From Clostridia bacterium (GTDB taxonomy: Bacteria; Bacillota; Clostridia; Oscillospirales; CAG-272), in the NCBI GenBank assembly GCA_017504335.1, contig JAFVRI010000017.1, positions 1 through 6,664 of the forward strand: a stretch of DNA of 6,664 nt, written 5' to 3'. The position numbers were made by a program, and so were the translations under genes. The notes under the pieces are model-generated. The model was given only the letters and a program-made list of their open reading frames with translations, was not told the DNA's origin and made no database searches. Within the stretch, counting starts at the first letter, position 1. Each line of letters begins with the position of its first letter. This document shows positions 1 through 6,632 of this stretch, piece after piece.

Positions 1-36
1 ATCGGCAGCCGAAGCTGTCCGATCGATTTTCTTTTA
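1..36. terminator. Hairpin with UUCG loop, possible bidirectional terminator
   Basis: Positions 1-9 pair with 14-23, leaving one unpaired base at 18. Read on the minus strand this gives a stem closed by a C(UUCG)G tetraloop, a very stable RNA loop common in terminators. It lies about 28 nt past the minus-strand stop codon of the EF-G-like gene, so it could end that transcript, but any T-tract for that direction falls outside the window. On the plus strand the stem is followed by a T-rich run at 27-35, so it could instead, or also, terminate a convergent gene coming from the left. Direction is undecided. Confidence 0.55.
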
Positions 37-50
37 TACCGATAATTCAA

Positions 51-2105
51 TTACGCGTTTTCCTTTTTTGCGTTCTCTACGATCTTCGCGGCGATATTGC
101 CGGGAACCGTATCATAACCGGTAACGGCATACTCGAAGGATCCGCGTCCCTGGGTCATGGCGCGAAGCTGGATGGGATATTCCATCAGCTCTGCCTTGGG
201 CGCGATGGCATGAACGGTGGTGTAGCCCTTCTTTGCGGGATCCATACCCATCACCGATCCGCGGCGCTTGTTCAGGTCACCCATGACATCTCCCACGAGA
301 GAATCGGGAACGGTAATATCCAGATCTCCGACAGGCTCAAGGAGCACGGGAGCAGCCTGCTCCAAGCACTTCTTATACGCGATGTTTGCCGCGGTCTTGA
401 AGGAGATTTCATCGGAGTCTACATCATGGTACGAGCCATCATACAGATCAGCGGCAAGTCCTACCATAGGATAGCCCGCGATACCCTTAGCCATTGCATC
501 CTGCAAGCCCTTTTCAACTGCGGGATAGAAGTTTTTCGGAACGGTACCGCCCACAACCGATACGGTAAAGGTCAGACCCTCTTCCTCGGAAGGAGCAAAA
601 CGAATCTTTACGTGTCCGTACTGACCCGATCCACCGTTCTGCTTCTTGTGCTTTCCTTCTACGTCCACGCGCTTGGTGATCTTCTCACGGTACGCGATCT
701 TGGGGGTCTCAAAGTTTACGCTGACACCGAAGCGGTTCTTCAGCTTTGCGGAGAGAACCGACAGATGCATGTCACCCTGCCCCGCGATCAGCATCTGCTT
801 GGTCTCGGAATTGTTCTCGTAACCAAGGGTCAGATCCTCCTCGATCATCTTCACGATGCTCTGGGAGATCTTGCCCTCATCCTTGGCGGATGCGGGGATC
901 ATTGCCTTCACATAGTAAGAGGTGGGATAGGTAATGGGAGAGAACTTCAGCTCCTTGCTCCAGGTCAGGGTATCGTTGGTGTTGGTGCTCGTCAGCTTGG
1001 CAACCATACCGATGTCACCGCAAGCCAGCTCATCCACCTCAACCTGCTTCTTTCCGTTCACCACGTAAATGTGCGCCAGCTTCTCGTTGTCGCCTGTGGT
1101 ATTGTTCTTCATGAGGATATCTCTCTTTACGGTTCCGTTCATAACCTTGAAGAAGGACATCTTTCCTACAAAGGGATCGGCAACCGTCTTGAATACGAAG
1201 AGCGCGGGCTCGCCCTCGGGCGTGATCTCGCAATCGTCGCCGTCAGCCAGCATCTCGGTCTTCTTAGCAGTATGACGGGGGAAGGATTCGGTGATCTTAT
1301 CCAACATCGTCCAAACGCCCCAAAGCTTGGTAGCGGCACCGCAGAATACGGGAACGATGTCACCGTGAATGATACCCTCATGAACGGCATTGATGGCTTC
1401 CATATGGGTGATCTCCTCACCCTCGAAATACTTCATCATCAGATCCTCATCGGTGCTTGCTACGGCTTCCATGAGCATATCGCGATACTTTTCTACCGCT
1501 TCCTTGGACTCCTCGGGAATGATCTCCACGCTGTGACGGCCGTTGGCATCAAATACGTGCGCGGTCTCGTCGATCAGATCGATACAACCCGTTACCTCAC
1601 CGTTCTTGACCATGGGAATGGTCAAAGGACAAATATGCTTACCGAAGGTCTCGTGCAAAGAGTCAAGCACTCTTCCGAAACGAGCCTCGTTGTCGTCAAA
1701 CTTATTGATAAAGAATGCGCGGGGCAGTCCTGCCGCATCCGCGTAGTTCCACGCAAGCTCGGTACCGATCTCGATGCCCGCCTTACCGTCAACCACGATA
1801 ACGGCGGAATCGGCAACACGCAAAGCCTGCGCAACCTCACCCACGAAATCCAGATATCCGGGGGTGTCCAGAAGATTGATCTTGGTATCCTTCCAGGTCA
1901 TATTCATGATGGAGGCGGACAGAGAGAAGCCTCTCTTGATCTCCTCAGCATCATAGTCGGACACGGTATTGCCGTCGGCAACCTTACCCAAGCGGTCGGT
2001 TCCGCCGGTTATGTAAAGCATCGCCTCCGCGAGAGAAGTTTTTCCGCATCCTCCGTGTCCCAGCAATGCAACGTTTCTGATTTTTTTGGTTTCAACAACA
2101 GCCAT
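51..2105 (-). CDS. EF-G-like translational GTPase (EF-G2 / FusA paralogue)
   Basis: A 684-residue, full-length EF-G-type ribosomal GTPase, presumably cytoplasmic and ribosome-associated. The G domain (about 1-280) shows P-loop GHGGCGKT (16-23), switch I with RGFSLSAS (58-65), DTPGY (80-84), NKFD (134-137) and the G5-like CGAATK (255-260). Domain II is about 300-390. Domain III carries GQGDMHL (442-448). Domain IV has HKKQNGGSGQYGHVK (486-500) and the loop GGTVPKNFYPAVEKG (519-533). Domain V contains LLEPV and GDLNKRRG (609-616). All five EF-G domains are therefore present. It departs from canonical EF-G in the P-loop (AHIDAGKT in EF-G) and has Tyr84 where EF-G has the GTPase histidine of DTPGH. 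These features fit the EF-G2 group, whose cellular role is poorly defined. The start is set by strong GGAGG sites at 2114-2118 and 2121-2125. It has its own promoter and is not part of the neighbouring operon. A tetracycline-protection protein is less likely. Confidence 0.93.
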   Translation of the reverse strand: MAVVETKKIRNVALLGHGGCGKTSLAEAMLYITGGTDRLGKVADGNTVSDYDAEEIKRGFSLSASIMNMTWKDTKINLLDTPGYLDFVGEVAQALRVADSAVIVVDGKAGIEIGTELAWNYADAAGLPRAFFINKFDDNEARFGRVLDSLHETFGKHICPLTIPMVKNGEVTGCIDLIDETAHVFDANGRHSVEIIPEESKEAVEKYRDMLMEAVASTDEDLMMKYFEGEEITHMEAINAVHEGIIHGDIVPVFCGAATKLWGVWTMLDKITESFPRHTAKKTEMLADGDDCEITPEGEPALFVFKTVADPFVGKMSFFKVMNGTVKRDILMKNNTTGDNEKLAHIYVVNGKKQVEVDELACGDIGMVAKLTSTNTNDTLTWSKELKFSPITYPTSYYVKAMIPASAKDEGKISQSIVKMIEEDLTLGYENNSETKQMLIAGQGDMHLSVLSAKLKNRFGVSVNFETPKIAYREKITKRVDVEGKHKKQNGGSGQYGHVKIRFAPSEEEGLTFTVSVVGGTVPKNFYPAVEKGLQDAMAKGIAGYPMVGLAADLYDGSYHDVDSDEISFKTAANIAYKKCLEQAAPVLLEPVGDLDITVPDSLVGDVMGDLNKRRGSVMGMDPAKKGYTTVHAIAPKAELMEYPIQLRAMTQGRGSFEYAVTGYDTVPGNIAAKIVENAKKENA

Positions 2106-2218
2106 TGGCTTTTCCTCCTTCCTCCCGCTTTTGCGGAAAGATCTGTAAAAATATATTTATATTTCGGTGTGGACAGAAGCTTCCACAGCCTAAAATATCA
2201 AAATTTGAAAATCCACTT
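2106..2218 (-). promoter_or_regulatory. 5' leader of the EF-G-like gene with two hairpins
   Basis: The predicted transcript start near 2218 leaves a leader of about 110 nt. It contains a hairpin at 2166-2190 (TGTGGA pairing TCCACA, extended by GG/CC past one bulged base, 8-nt loop) and a short one at 2125-2136 (CCGC, four-base loop, GCGG). The second sits immediately 5' of a doubled Shine-Dalgarno region (GGAGG at 2121-2125 and again at 2114-2118, the latter 8 nt from the ATG). I recognise no known riboswitch or leader class. The stems are seen in sequence; a regulatory role is only a possibility. Confidence 0.4.
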
Positions 2219-2224
2219 TCTCTC

Positions 2225-2253
2225 ATTATACAATAATTTTCTCCGAATTTCAA
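2225..2253 (-). promoter_or_regulatory. SigA-type promoter of the EF-G-like gene
   Basis: On the minus strand, TTGAAA (2248-2253) is followed after exactly 17 nt by a perfect TATAAT (2225-2230). This is five of six matches at -35 and six of six at -10. It faces the EF-G-like gene, with a predicted start near 2218. It lies downstream of the terminator of the preceding operon, so the EF-G-like gene should be transcribed independently. Confidence 0.85.
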
Positions 2254-2320
2254 GAGCTTTTTTGTGTTTTTAGAAGTACAGACAGAGAAATATTTTTTAT
2301 ATTTTTGTGCATTATAAACA

Positions 2321-2364
2321 AAAATAAGCAAAAAGAGAGGCATTGCCGTTCGCAATGCCCCTCT
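2321..2364 (-). terminator. Rho-independent terminator of the three-gene operon
   Basis: On the minus strand, starting only 5 nt after the aminotransferase stop codon, AGAGG and CATTGC (2336-2346) pair with GCAATG and CCTCT (2352-2357, 2360-2364), with two unpaired C bases and a 5-nt loop. The stem is followed at once by a T-rich tail (five T at 2330-2334, then another run to 2321). The shape and position are those of a classical intrinsic terminator for the minus-strand operon. Confidence 0.88.
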
Positions 2365-2369
2365 GGGGG

Positions 2370-3539
2370 TTATTGTGCAAGTGCCCTTCGGATCACCTCT
2401 ACCTTGGCGTCCATCTCCTCCTTTGTCCAATCGGGATTGACACTGAGATAGACCGTACAGGACAAAAGTGCCAACGTACGAGGACACATATCCTCTCGGT
2501 AATCGGGGATAATGTCCTTGTTTGCGTCCATCAGGAAGGGATCCATCAAGGGATGGAGGGCTCCCTTCTTGTTCATAATGGGCGTCCAGTTTTTATAAAT
2601 GTGCTTGCCTGTGTGAATCGGAACCGTTCCGCCGATTCCCTCCGCCGCGGCAAATTTCTCAGCCTCCTCAGAGGAGGAGAACCGAATTGCCAAGGTCGTA
2701 CCGCAGTCTCCCGCAAGGTCATTGGAGGGGATCATTTCGCAAACATCTGACAACGCGGTCATCATATATCGCTTGTTTCCGCGCAGATCGGAAAGGATGG
2801 TATCTAGCTTTTTCAGCTGTTCCCGAAGGATCGCGGCAGACACGCCGTTGGTTCTGTATTCGGTTCCGCAGAAAAGCTGTGTTTCCACATCGGAAAGCTG
2901 ATCGCCAAAATAAGCAACCGCTCCGCTGTCGTGATAGATCAGCGCACGCTCGAAGATTTTCTTGTTGTCGGTCAGGAGTGCTCCGCCCTCTCCCGCGGTA
3001 ATGATCTTATAGTAGTTGAAACTGAGCGCGCCCGCATCGCCGATGGTGCCAAGACGTTTTCCGCCAAAGGAGCCTCCGTCTGCCTGGCAGGCATCCTCCA
3101 AGACAAGGATCCCGTGTTCCCTTGCGATACGGCAGATTTCGTCCATCTTACACGGAAAGCCCTGAATGTGAACCGGGATCACCGCCTTGGTGTGTTCCGT
3201 GATCGCCGCCTCAAATGCCTTCGGGCAAAGGGTCAGGGTCTCATCCACGTCGGCAACCACGGGGATCGCTCCCGCTTCTACCACCGCCATGGCACTGGAA
3301 ATATACGTATAGGCAGGAACGATAACCTGATCTCCGGGACCCACGCCCATAGCCACCAACGCGGAAGCAAGCGCCGCATGACCGCTGGTCATCAAAAGTG
3401 CATGCTCTGTCCCGAATTTTTCTTTCATTTCCTCTTCGGCATGCATGGCATCCTGCTCCGAGCTGTTGATCTTAAAAAGCGCTTTTGCGCGAAATACGCG
3501 TTCTACCGCATCCAATTCTTCTTTTCCGATTCTGTACAT
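2370..3539 (-). CDS. DegT/DnrJ/EryC1/StrS-family PLP aminotransferase
   Basis: A 389-residue fold-type I PLP enzyme of the sugar aminotransferase family, normal in length (roughly 370-420). Visible landmarks are SGHAAL (52-57, phosphate/PLP contact), VPAYTYISSAMAV (74-86), LVLEDACQADGG (145-156, with Asp149 expected to bind the pyridine nitrogen), and FNYYKIITAGEGG (174-186), in which Lys178 is the expected Schiff-base lysine. Family members move an amino group, usually from glutamate or glutamine, to a keto-sugar or keto-cyclitol; the substrate here cannot be read from sequence. Because Lys178 and Asp149 are both kept, it is probably an active enzyme and not one of the lysine-less dehydratase variants. 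It is the last gene of the operon, 6 nt after the ceramidase-like gene. Its ribosome site AAGGAG (3551-3556) lies inside the last codons of that gene, which suggests coupled translation. There is no signal peptide, so it should be cytoplasmic. Confidence 0.92.
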   Translation of the reverse strand: MYRIGKEELDAVERVFRAKALFKINSSEQDAMHAEEEMKEKFGTEHALLMTSGHAALASALVAMGVGPGDQVIVPAYTYISSAMAVVEAGAIPVVADVDETLTLCPKAFEAAITEHTKAVIPVHIQGFPCKMDEICRIAREHGILVLEDACQADGGSFGGKRLGTIGDAGALSFNYYKIITAGEGGALLTDNKKIFERALIYHDSGAVAYFGDQLSDVETQLFCGTEYRTNGVSAAILREQLKKLDTILSDLRGNKRYMMTALSDVCEMIPSNDLAGDCGTTLAIRFSSSEEAEKFAAAEGIGGTVPIHTGKHIYKNWTPIMNKKGALHPLMDPFLMDANKDIIPDYREDMCPRTLALLSCTVYLSVNPDWTKEEMDAKVEVIRRALAQ

Positions 3540-3545
3540 GACTCT

Positions 3546-4865
3546 TTATTCTCCTTTTTTGCTGATTTTCTTAAGATTTTCCACCGTCTGCGTAACCAAA
3601 TGCCAATCGGCATTGTCCGCATAGGGCTGGATATATCCGGTCTTGAACATCTTCACCTCGTATCCACTGCGGCAGATCTGATCCTCGGTCACCATATATC
3701 CCTCCGAACCGTTGGTGTTGGAAAGAGATAGGGTATAAGGGATCTCCGATTCTCGGGCGATCCGCATACCGATCACCGAAAACAGCTCATAAGGGAAGGA
3801 AGCAAAGGCAACGTCTCCGATGCGAAGGATGGACTGCGGCACACGCCTTGCAGCTTGATCCGCATACCCTTCCTCGTAAAGCCGAAGCTGGGTTCGGTAA
3901 TACACAGCTCTCGCGCCGCCCAGATTGACGGTAGAATCCTTGTATTTCTCATATTCCCGTTCCGCCGTCTCCCGATCGATCCTGGAGGTCAGAGGCACAT
4001 CTACCGTGCAGGATGCAAAGGAAAGTCGCACGGGCTGATAATCCGAAACCGACTGAAAAATCCGCAAAGCGTCTGCCGCCGCAATGGCTCCCATCTCCTC
4101 CACGTATTGGATCTTATTGTCGCCCTCGGCAGTTGTTTTGCCATTGCTCAGTCTTGGCCCCACATCGCCCTCGGGACCGTTAAAAAATGCCGTAATTCCC
4201 TCGCTCTCCCTCTCCATGGCATCGATCATCAAGCCCGACCAATCGCGGGTGATCTCATGATTTTGACCCGCGCAGGTGCCGTGCATGCCGTAATGCACCA
4301 GATTGGCAACCGTGTTTCCCTGCAGATCCTTGAAGGAAAGCACCGTCATTTGGGGATCGAAGGGTCCCCACGGATTCTGTCCCAGGTGCGCCTGATTGGT
4401 GTCGTTATGCAGCTCCCGACGGTTGATCGCGATCTCACTGTGTCCCGACGCCACGCCCATCTTCACGGGTACGGTATGCCCCATCGCTTCCTCTACGGCA
4501 GAGAGAAGTGCGGGCAAAAAGATGGCTTCATAATATTCTCGGTCAAGATCTCCCCATCCTGCCTCTCCTGCCAGATTGGGACCCGAATGAGTATGCGTGG
4601 CATGCAGGATCACGTGATCCTTAGGGATCCCGAACCGTTCCTCCACGACGGATGCGATCTCTTCGTACAACTCGGTTTTGATCAGACAAACCGTGGCACT
4701 CATGAAAAGAACTCGTTCTCCCTCGTCTTCAAAACAGAAAGCGCTCAACGTCAAATCGTCATACACAGACTCCGAAAAGATATCGGGGGTATAGCCGTAG
4801 AGCTGTCCACCCACCTTCGGAGTAATGACCTTCCTTGCCACACCAAGTCTTACTGTTTGTTCCAT
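3546..4865 (-). CDS. Neutral/alkaline ceramidase-fold zinc hydrolase, substrate unknown
   Basis: A 439-residue protein matching the N-terminal catalytic domain of neutral/alkaline non-lysosomal ceramidases. HATHTHSGP (88-96) would supply His91 (zinc) and His93. The segment HYGMHGT (191-197) gives His195, FPYELF (357-362) gives Glu360, and NGSEGYMVTED (385-395) gives Tyr390. Together these correspond to the His/His/Glu/Tyr zinc site known in the Pseudomonas enzyme. INRR (147-150) fits the conserved arginine region. The ceramidase motif GDVSPN is GDVGPR here (233-238), so Gly236 replaces the serine considered catalytic. There is no signal peptide and no C-terminal Ig-like domain of about 150 residues, both usual in secreted ceramidases. 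It is best read as a cytoplasmic zinc amidase or related hydrolase of another small molecule; 'ceramidase' is a family label only. It is the middle gene of the operon, 15 nt after the isomerase gene, with GGAGG at 4871-4875 setting the start. Confidence 0.85.
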   Translation of the reverse strand: MEQTVRLGVARKVITPKVGGQLYGYTPDIFSESVYDDLTLSAFCFEDEGERVLFMSATVCLIKTELYEEIASVVEERFGIPKDHVILHATHTHSGPNLAGEAGWGDLDREYYEAIFLPALLSAVEEAMGHTVPVKMGVASGHSEIAINRRELHNDTNQAHLGQNPWGPFDPQMTVLSFKDLQGNTVANLVHYGMHGTCAGQNHEITRDWSGLMIDAMERESEGITAFFNGPEGDVGPRLSNGKTTAEGDNKIQYVEEMGAIAAADALRIFQSVSDYQPVRLSFASCTVDVPLTSRIDRETAEREYEKYKDSTVNLGGARAVYYRTQLRLYEEGYADQAARRVPQSILRIGDVAFASFPYELFSVIGMRIARESEIPYTLSLSNTNGSEGYMVTEDQICRSGYEVKMFKTGYIQPYADNADWHLVTQTVENLKKISKKGE

Positions 4866-4880
4866 AAAAACCTCCGTGTA

Positions 4881-5618
4881 TTATAAAATGCTTCTTACGT
4901 ATTCACAGCTGATCCGTGCCGAATCCAAGGGATTTCCGTCACACCGATCCTGCTCTACAATAAAATGCTCGATTCCGATTTTTTTGGCGACTTCCAGGAT
5001 TCCTTCAAAGTGAATATTTCCCCGTCCGATCTCCGCAAAGGCTTGACCGTCGACCGTTCTCTTCATATCCTTGAGATGAAGAATGTTTACTCTTCCCTCT
5101 GCTTGCTCCAAAAAATGACGGACATCCACGCCGCCGTGTTGCAGCCAATAGGTATCGGGCATAAGCCGTACCAGATTCCGATCAAAGCCCTCCTCCAGGA
5201 TAGACATCAGCGTCCTGCCGCTCTCTCCCCGAATGAATTCGTTGCTATGGTTGTGATAGGAGAAGGTAAAGCCCTGTTCCCATGCCCGCTTCGCAAACCG
5301 ATTGGCACGTGCGATGAGGTCATACGCTTCCACCTCGGTGGTCATACCCGAGCTGATTCCAAGATCCTCGGCACCGCACAGATGCGCGATCCGAAACAGC
5401 TCCTCGCCTTCTTCCTCACACATCTCGATTCCTCCGAGAATGCCGATCACCTTTATGCCAACCTCCTCGGCGGCATTTGCGGTCAGAGAAATCATATCCA
5501 TTCGTCCCGCCAACTGAACGCATTCATACCCCATTTTCTTAATTTCGGTCAACGCCGATACCGCGGAAGACTCATCCTTGATCATGCTTCTTACTGTATA
5601 TAATTGCAATCCTAACAT
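4881..5618 (-). CDS. Sugar phosphate isomerase/epimerase-like TIM-barrel protein
   Basis: A 245-residue member of the xylose-isomerase-like TIM-barrel superfamily (the IolE/AP-endonuclease-2 type), slightly short but complete. The N-terminal LGLQLYTVR (2-10) is typical of the group. YHNHSNEF (121-128) with Glu127, MPDTYW (153-158) with Asp155, ILHLKDM (179-185) with His181, and VEQDRCDGNP (221-230) with Glu222 form the expected divalent-metal site at the barrel mouth. Members isomerise or epimerise sugars, dehydrate inosose, or cleave 3-keto-glycosides; the substrate here is not determined. It is the first gene of the operon, so it has the cleanest access to the divergent promoter. The start is fixed by a near-perfect AAAGGAGGT (5627-5635). 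It is cytoplasmic, with no signal peptide. Its neighbours (zinc hydrolase and PLP aminotransferase) suggest an amino- or amide-bearing sugar or cyclitol as substrate, which is inference. Confidence 0.87.
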   Translation of the reverse strand: MLGLQLYTVRSMIKDESSAVSALTEIKKMGYECVQLAGRMDMISLTANAAEEVGIKVIGILGGIEMCEEEGEELFRIAHLCGAEDLGISSGMTTEVEAYDLIARANRFAKRAWEQGFTFSYHNHSNEFIRGESGRTLMSILEEGFDRNLVRLMPDTYWLQHGGVDVRHFLEQAEGRVNILHLKDMKRTVDGQAFAEIGRGNIHFEGILEVAKKIGIEHFIVEQDRCDGNPLDSARISCEYVRSIL

Positions 5619-5643
5619 TGTTTATTACCTCCTTTGCATTTCC

Positions 5644-5672
5644 ATTATATCGCGCTTTTCATTTCATTGCAA
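5644..5672 (-). promoter_or_regulatory. Promoter of the three-gene operon
   Basis: On the minus strand, TTGCAA (5667-5672) is followed after 17 nt by a perfect TATAAT (5644-5649). The -35 box is imperfect (TTG and the final A match consensus), as is common for promoters needing an activator. The predicted start near 5637 leaves a leader of only about 19 nt, almost all of it the ribosome binding site. Confidence 0.75.
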
Positions 5673-5690
5673 GGCTTATCTTTCTTATAA

Positions 5691-5718
5691 AATTCCCAAA
5701 AATTCACGAAATTGAATT
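5691..5718. promoter_or_regulatory. Candidate operator: phased direct and inverted repeats
   Basis: Between the two divergent -35 boxes are two adjacent 10-bp copies, AATTCCCAAA (5691-5700) and AATTCACGAA (5701-5710), identical at 8 of 10 positions and therefore on the same face of the helix. The second copy also starts an inverted repeat: AATTCA (5701-5706), 6 nt, TGAATT (5713-5718). The right arm overlaps the first two bases of the regulator's own -35 box. This would suit a site where the AraC-type protein represses itself and activates the operon. The repeats are seen; the role is inferred, and A/T-rich sequence makes chance matches easier. Confidence 0.4.
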
Positions 5719-5744
5719 GACATGCCCGAAAAGTGTGCTATAAT
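5717..5744 (+). promoter_or_regulatory. Consensus SigA promoter of the AraC-family gene
   Basis: A perfect TTGACA (5717-5722) and perfect TATAAT (5739-5744) are separated by 16 nt, with a TG one base before the -10 box (extended -10). The predicted start near 5751 is about 12 nt before the ATG, so the ribosome site GAGGTGAT (5752-5759) begins almost at the 5' end of the message. Confidence 0.88.
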
Positions 5745-5762
5745 GAAGGGTGAGGTGATAAT

Positions 5763-6632
5763 ATGCTTTATCAAACGATTCTGAATGAGCGCACTCCCTA
5801 TCAGGCAAGAGTTGATCAACTGGCTCCCTTTGGCGAGCACAGACACGCCGACATTGAGATTCACTACTGCATTAGCGGGAGCTTTGAAACCGTCATCAAC
5901 AAACGGAATTACACCGTCCATGAGGGGGAGCTGTTTCTGATCAGCCCCATGGTCGCTCATGCTTTTCCCGAGCTCAACGACCCAAGCCGACAGATCTTAA
6001 CCGTCATTGTCGGGGTATCTTTTCTCAAAAATTTCTTTTCCTACTTTTCGGATGCAAGCCAAGATGCCTATCGGATCGCGCCTAATTCCGACTCGGTGCT
6101 TCACAAGGATCTTTTCTTGGTATTGGAAGAGACCTCTGTCTTATGCCAAGAGAAACACAACCGACGGGAGCTTTTGATTCAGGGAAATCTTTGCAGGATC
6201 TGCTCCTACTTGATCGACCTCATTGCCGATCCCGAGCATTCCGAAAGGATCCTGTCCAAGGAAGCTCTGAAGGTCGCCAACATCGACAAGGCCCTGGATA
6301 TGATCCACTATGATTATGCCAAACCCATGACCGTGGAAGAAGCGGCAGCGGCAACGGGATACGGAACAAGCAATTTCTGCAAGATCTTCAAGAGCATCAC
6401 GGGCGACACCTTTCATCATGTGCTGAACCGCAAGCGGGTAGAAAATGCCTGCGCGCTCCTTCGGCAAACCGATCTGTCGGTATCGGATATCGCCGCCCAA
6501 GTTGGCTTTGGCGAAGCCAAAACATTTTGCAGAGTGTTCAAGGAGATCACCGACCACATTGCAGATATATCCGGTATTACCGGGAAAAGCCTTTATCAAT
6601 CTCTCGGACAAGACTCTGAAAGCCTCCCATGA
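5763..6632 (+). CDS. AraC-family transcriptional regulator with cupin sensor domain
   Basis: A 289-residue regulator with the usual two-domain plan. Residues 20-70 resemble the AraC N-terminal cupin: EHRHADIEI (25-33) supplies His26 and His28, then YTVHEGELFLISP (50-62) and His66. This domain should bind the effector, plausibly a sugar-like compound. Residues 174-265 form the double helix-turn-helix: first unit MTVEEAAAATGYGTSNFCKIF (189-209), linker helix LNRKRVENACALL (221-233), second unit SVSDIAAQVGFGEAKTFCRVF (239-259). The start is set by GAGGTGAT 7 nt upstream of the ATG. It is divergent from the three-gene operon with 144 nt between, the usual arrangement for a local regulator that activates the operon on sensing its substrate. 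Oddity: after FKEIT the family normally continues with a TP..YR-like ending, but here it reads DHIADISGITGKSLYQ and a further short tail, so the extreme C-terminus is divergent, extended or frameshifted. Confidence 0.9.
   Translation: MLYQTILNERTPYQARVDQLAPFGEHRHADIEIHYCISGSFETVINKRNYTVHEGELFLISPMVAHAFPELNDPSRQILTVIVGVSFLKNFFSYFSDASQDAYRIAPNSDSVLHKDLFLVLEETSVLCQEKHNRRELLIQGNLCRICSYLIDLIADPEHSERILSKEALKVANIDKALDMIHYDYAKPMTVEEAAAATGYGTSNFCKIFKSITGDTFHHVLNRKRVENACALLRQTDLSVSDIAAQVGFGEAKTFCRVFKEITDHIADISGITGKSLYQSLGQDSESLP

Noticed and set aside
210..2273. A 687-codon open frame on the plus strand, opposite the EF-G-like gene
   Set aside because: It is exactly in register with the sense codons and is explained by the absence of TTA, CTA and TCA codons there. 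The translation shows no recognisable domain and it runs into the promoter region of the real gene.
2311..2316. A second TATAAT on the minus strand upstream of the EF-G-like gene
   Set aside because: No acceptable -35 box lies 16-18 nt upstream; that position falls inside the terminator stem. The promoter at 2225-2253 is far better.
2092..2487. A 131-codon minus-strand frame across the gap between the EF-G-like gene and the operon
   Set aside because: It would run through a strong terminator and a strong promoter and overlaps real genes at both ends; no domain is visible.
2931..3731. A 266-codon plus-strand frame across the aminotransferase and ceramidase-like genes
   Set aside because: It spans the junction of two well-supported minus-strand genes, has no recognisable motif, and is another in-register shadow.
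3855..4886. A 343-codon plus-strand frame opposite the ceramidase-like gene
   Set aside because: Same in-register artefact; the minus-strand frame has clear family motifs and a good ribosome binding site.
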